A stretch of DNA of 64,000 bases from Amblyomma americanum (Eukaryota > Arthropoda > Arachnida > Ixodida > Ixodidae): positions 163,676,124 to 163,740,123 of the forward strand of contig NC_135498.1 of assembly GCF_052857255.1 (NCBI RefSeq), in the 5' to 3' direction. Made by a program: the position numbers and the translations under genes. Positions 63,925 through 64,000 of the stretch are shown piece by piece. The notes beneath the pieces were generated by a model. That model was not told where the DNA came from. It saw only the letters and a list, made by a program, of their open reading frames with translations, and did no database searches. Position 1 is the stretch's first letter, and the number at the start of each line of letters is the position of its first letter.

Positions 63925-64000
63925 ACATTAAGAGAGCGAAAGAAAGGCAGAGAGGTTAACTACGCAGCGCCCGGTATGCTATCCTACACGTGGGAAGGGG
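63925..64000 (+). repeat. Partial tick interspersed repeat at the window edge
   Basis: GAGGTTAACTACGCAGCGCC followed by CGGTATGCTATCCTACACGT and GGGAAGGGG resembles the beginning of a repeat widespread in hard ticks (GAGGTTAACCAG...CGGTTTGCTACCCTAC). It is truncated by the end of the window. Confidence 0.5.

Overview
The window is eukaryotic, repeat-dominated DNA with no long intact host gene. It looks like a hard-tick (Ixodidae) genome, for three reasons: short dispersed repeats that I recognise from memory as common in hard ticks, the mixture of I-like LINEs, Penelope-like elements and short-LTR Ty3/gypsy elements, and spliceosomal exon/intron signals. The tick assignment is an inference from repeat content. 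No marker gene proves it.

Layout. 1-5.8 kb is mostly unassigned, with weak minus-strand host exon candidates (1.26-1.50, 3.84-4.09, 4.26-4.55 kb). 5.8-9.96 kb and 10.9-12.4 kb hold two decayed plus-strand copies of an I-clade LINE. The first has a ~290-bp direct repeat between its coding end and its 3' tail. 15.8-17.8 kb is a decayed Penelope-like element on the minus strand, followed by a LINE C-terminal remnant. 19,915-24,514 is a complete but frameshifted Ty3/gypsy element (147-bp LTRs, TSD CTTAG) inserted in LINE ORF1 sequence. 25.8-26.5 kb is another LINE remnant, and 26,947-27,054 is a perfect 108-bp palindrome.

The most interesting region is 27.1-41.55 kb, a three-level nest. The outer element is a minus-strand Ty3/gypsy retrotransposon whose pol order is protease - integrase - reverse transcriptase - RNase H, the Gmr1-type order with integrase before RT. 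Its gag is split by a plus-strand CR1/L2-like LINE (about 31.67-39.8 kb). That LINE's ORF2 is split in turn by a very young mag-like Ty3/gypsy element (33,382-37,710; 160-bp LTRs differing at one base; TSD AGTAG).

41.6-47.5 kb contains minisatellites, a PIF/Harbinger-like MITE (TSD TTA), a second large palindrome, and the best host-gene signals in the window: a minus-strand terminal exon with poly(A) signal at 42.8 kb and a plus-strand ATG/splice-donor exon at 44.26 kb. 47.5-49.5 kb is a tandem array of four ~500-bp units, each carrying a minus-strand tRNA-like gene with Pol III boxes and a T6 run. 52.1-63.0 kb is a long I-clade LINE (minus strand, with RNase H and a (CAA)n tail). It is interrupted by an intact Ty3/gypsy element (54,134-59,473; TSD CTAT) encoding an uninterrupted 1,577-residue Gag-Pol. 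The window ends in short tick repeats.

Most of the DNA is therefore layers of retrotransposons. The order of insertion can be read from target-site duplications and from which reading frames are interrupted.
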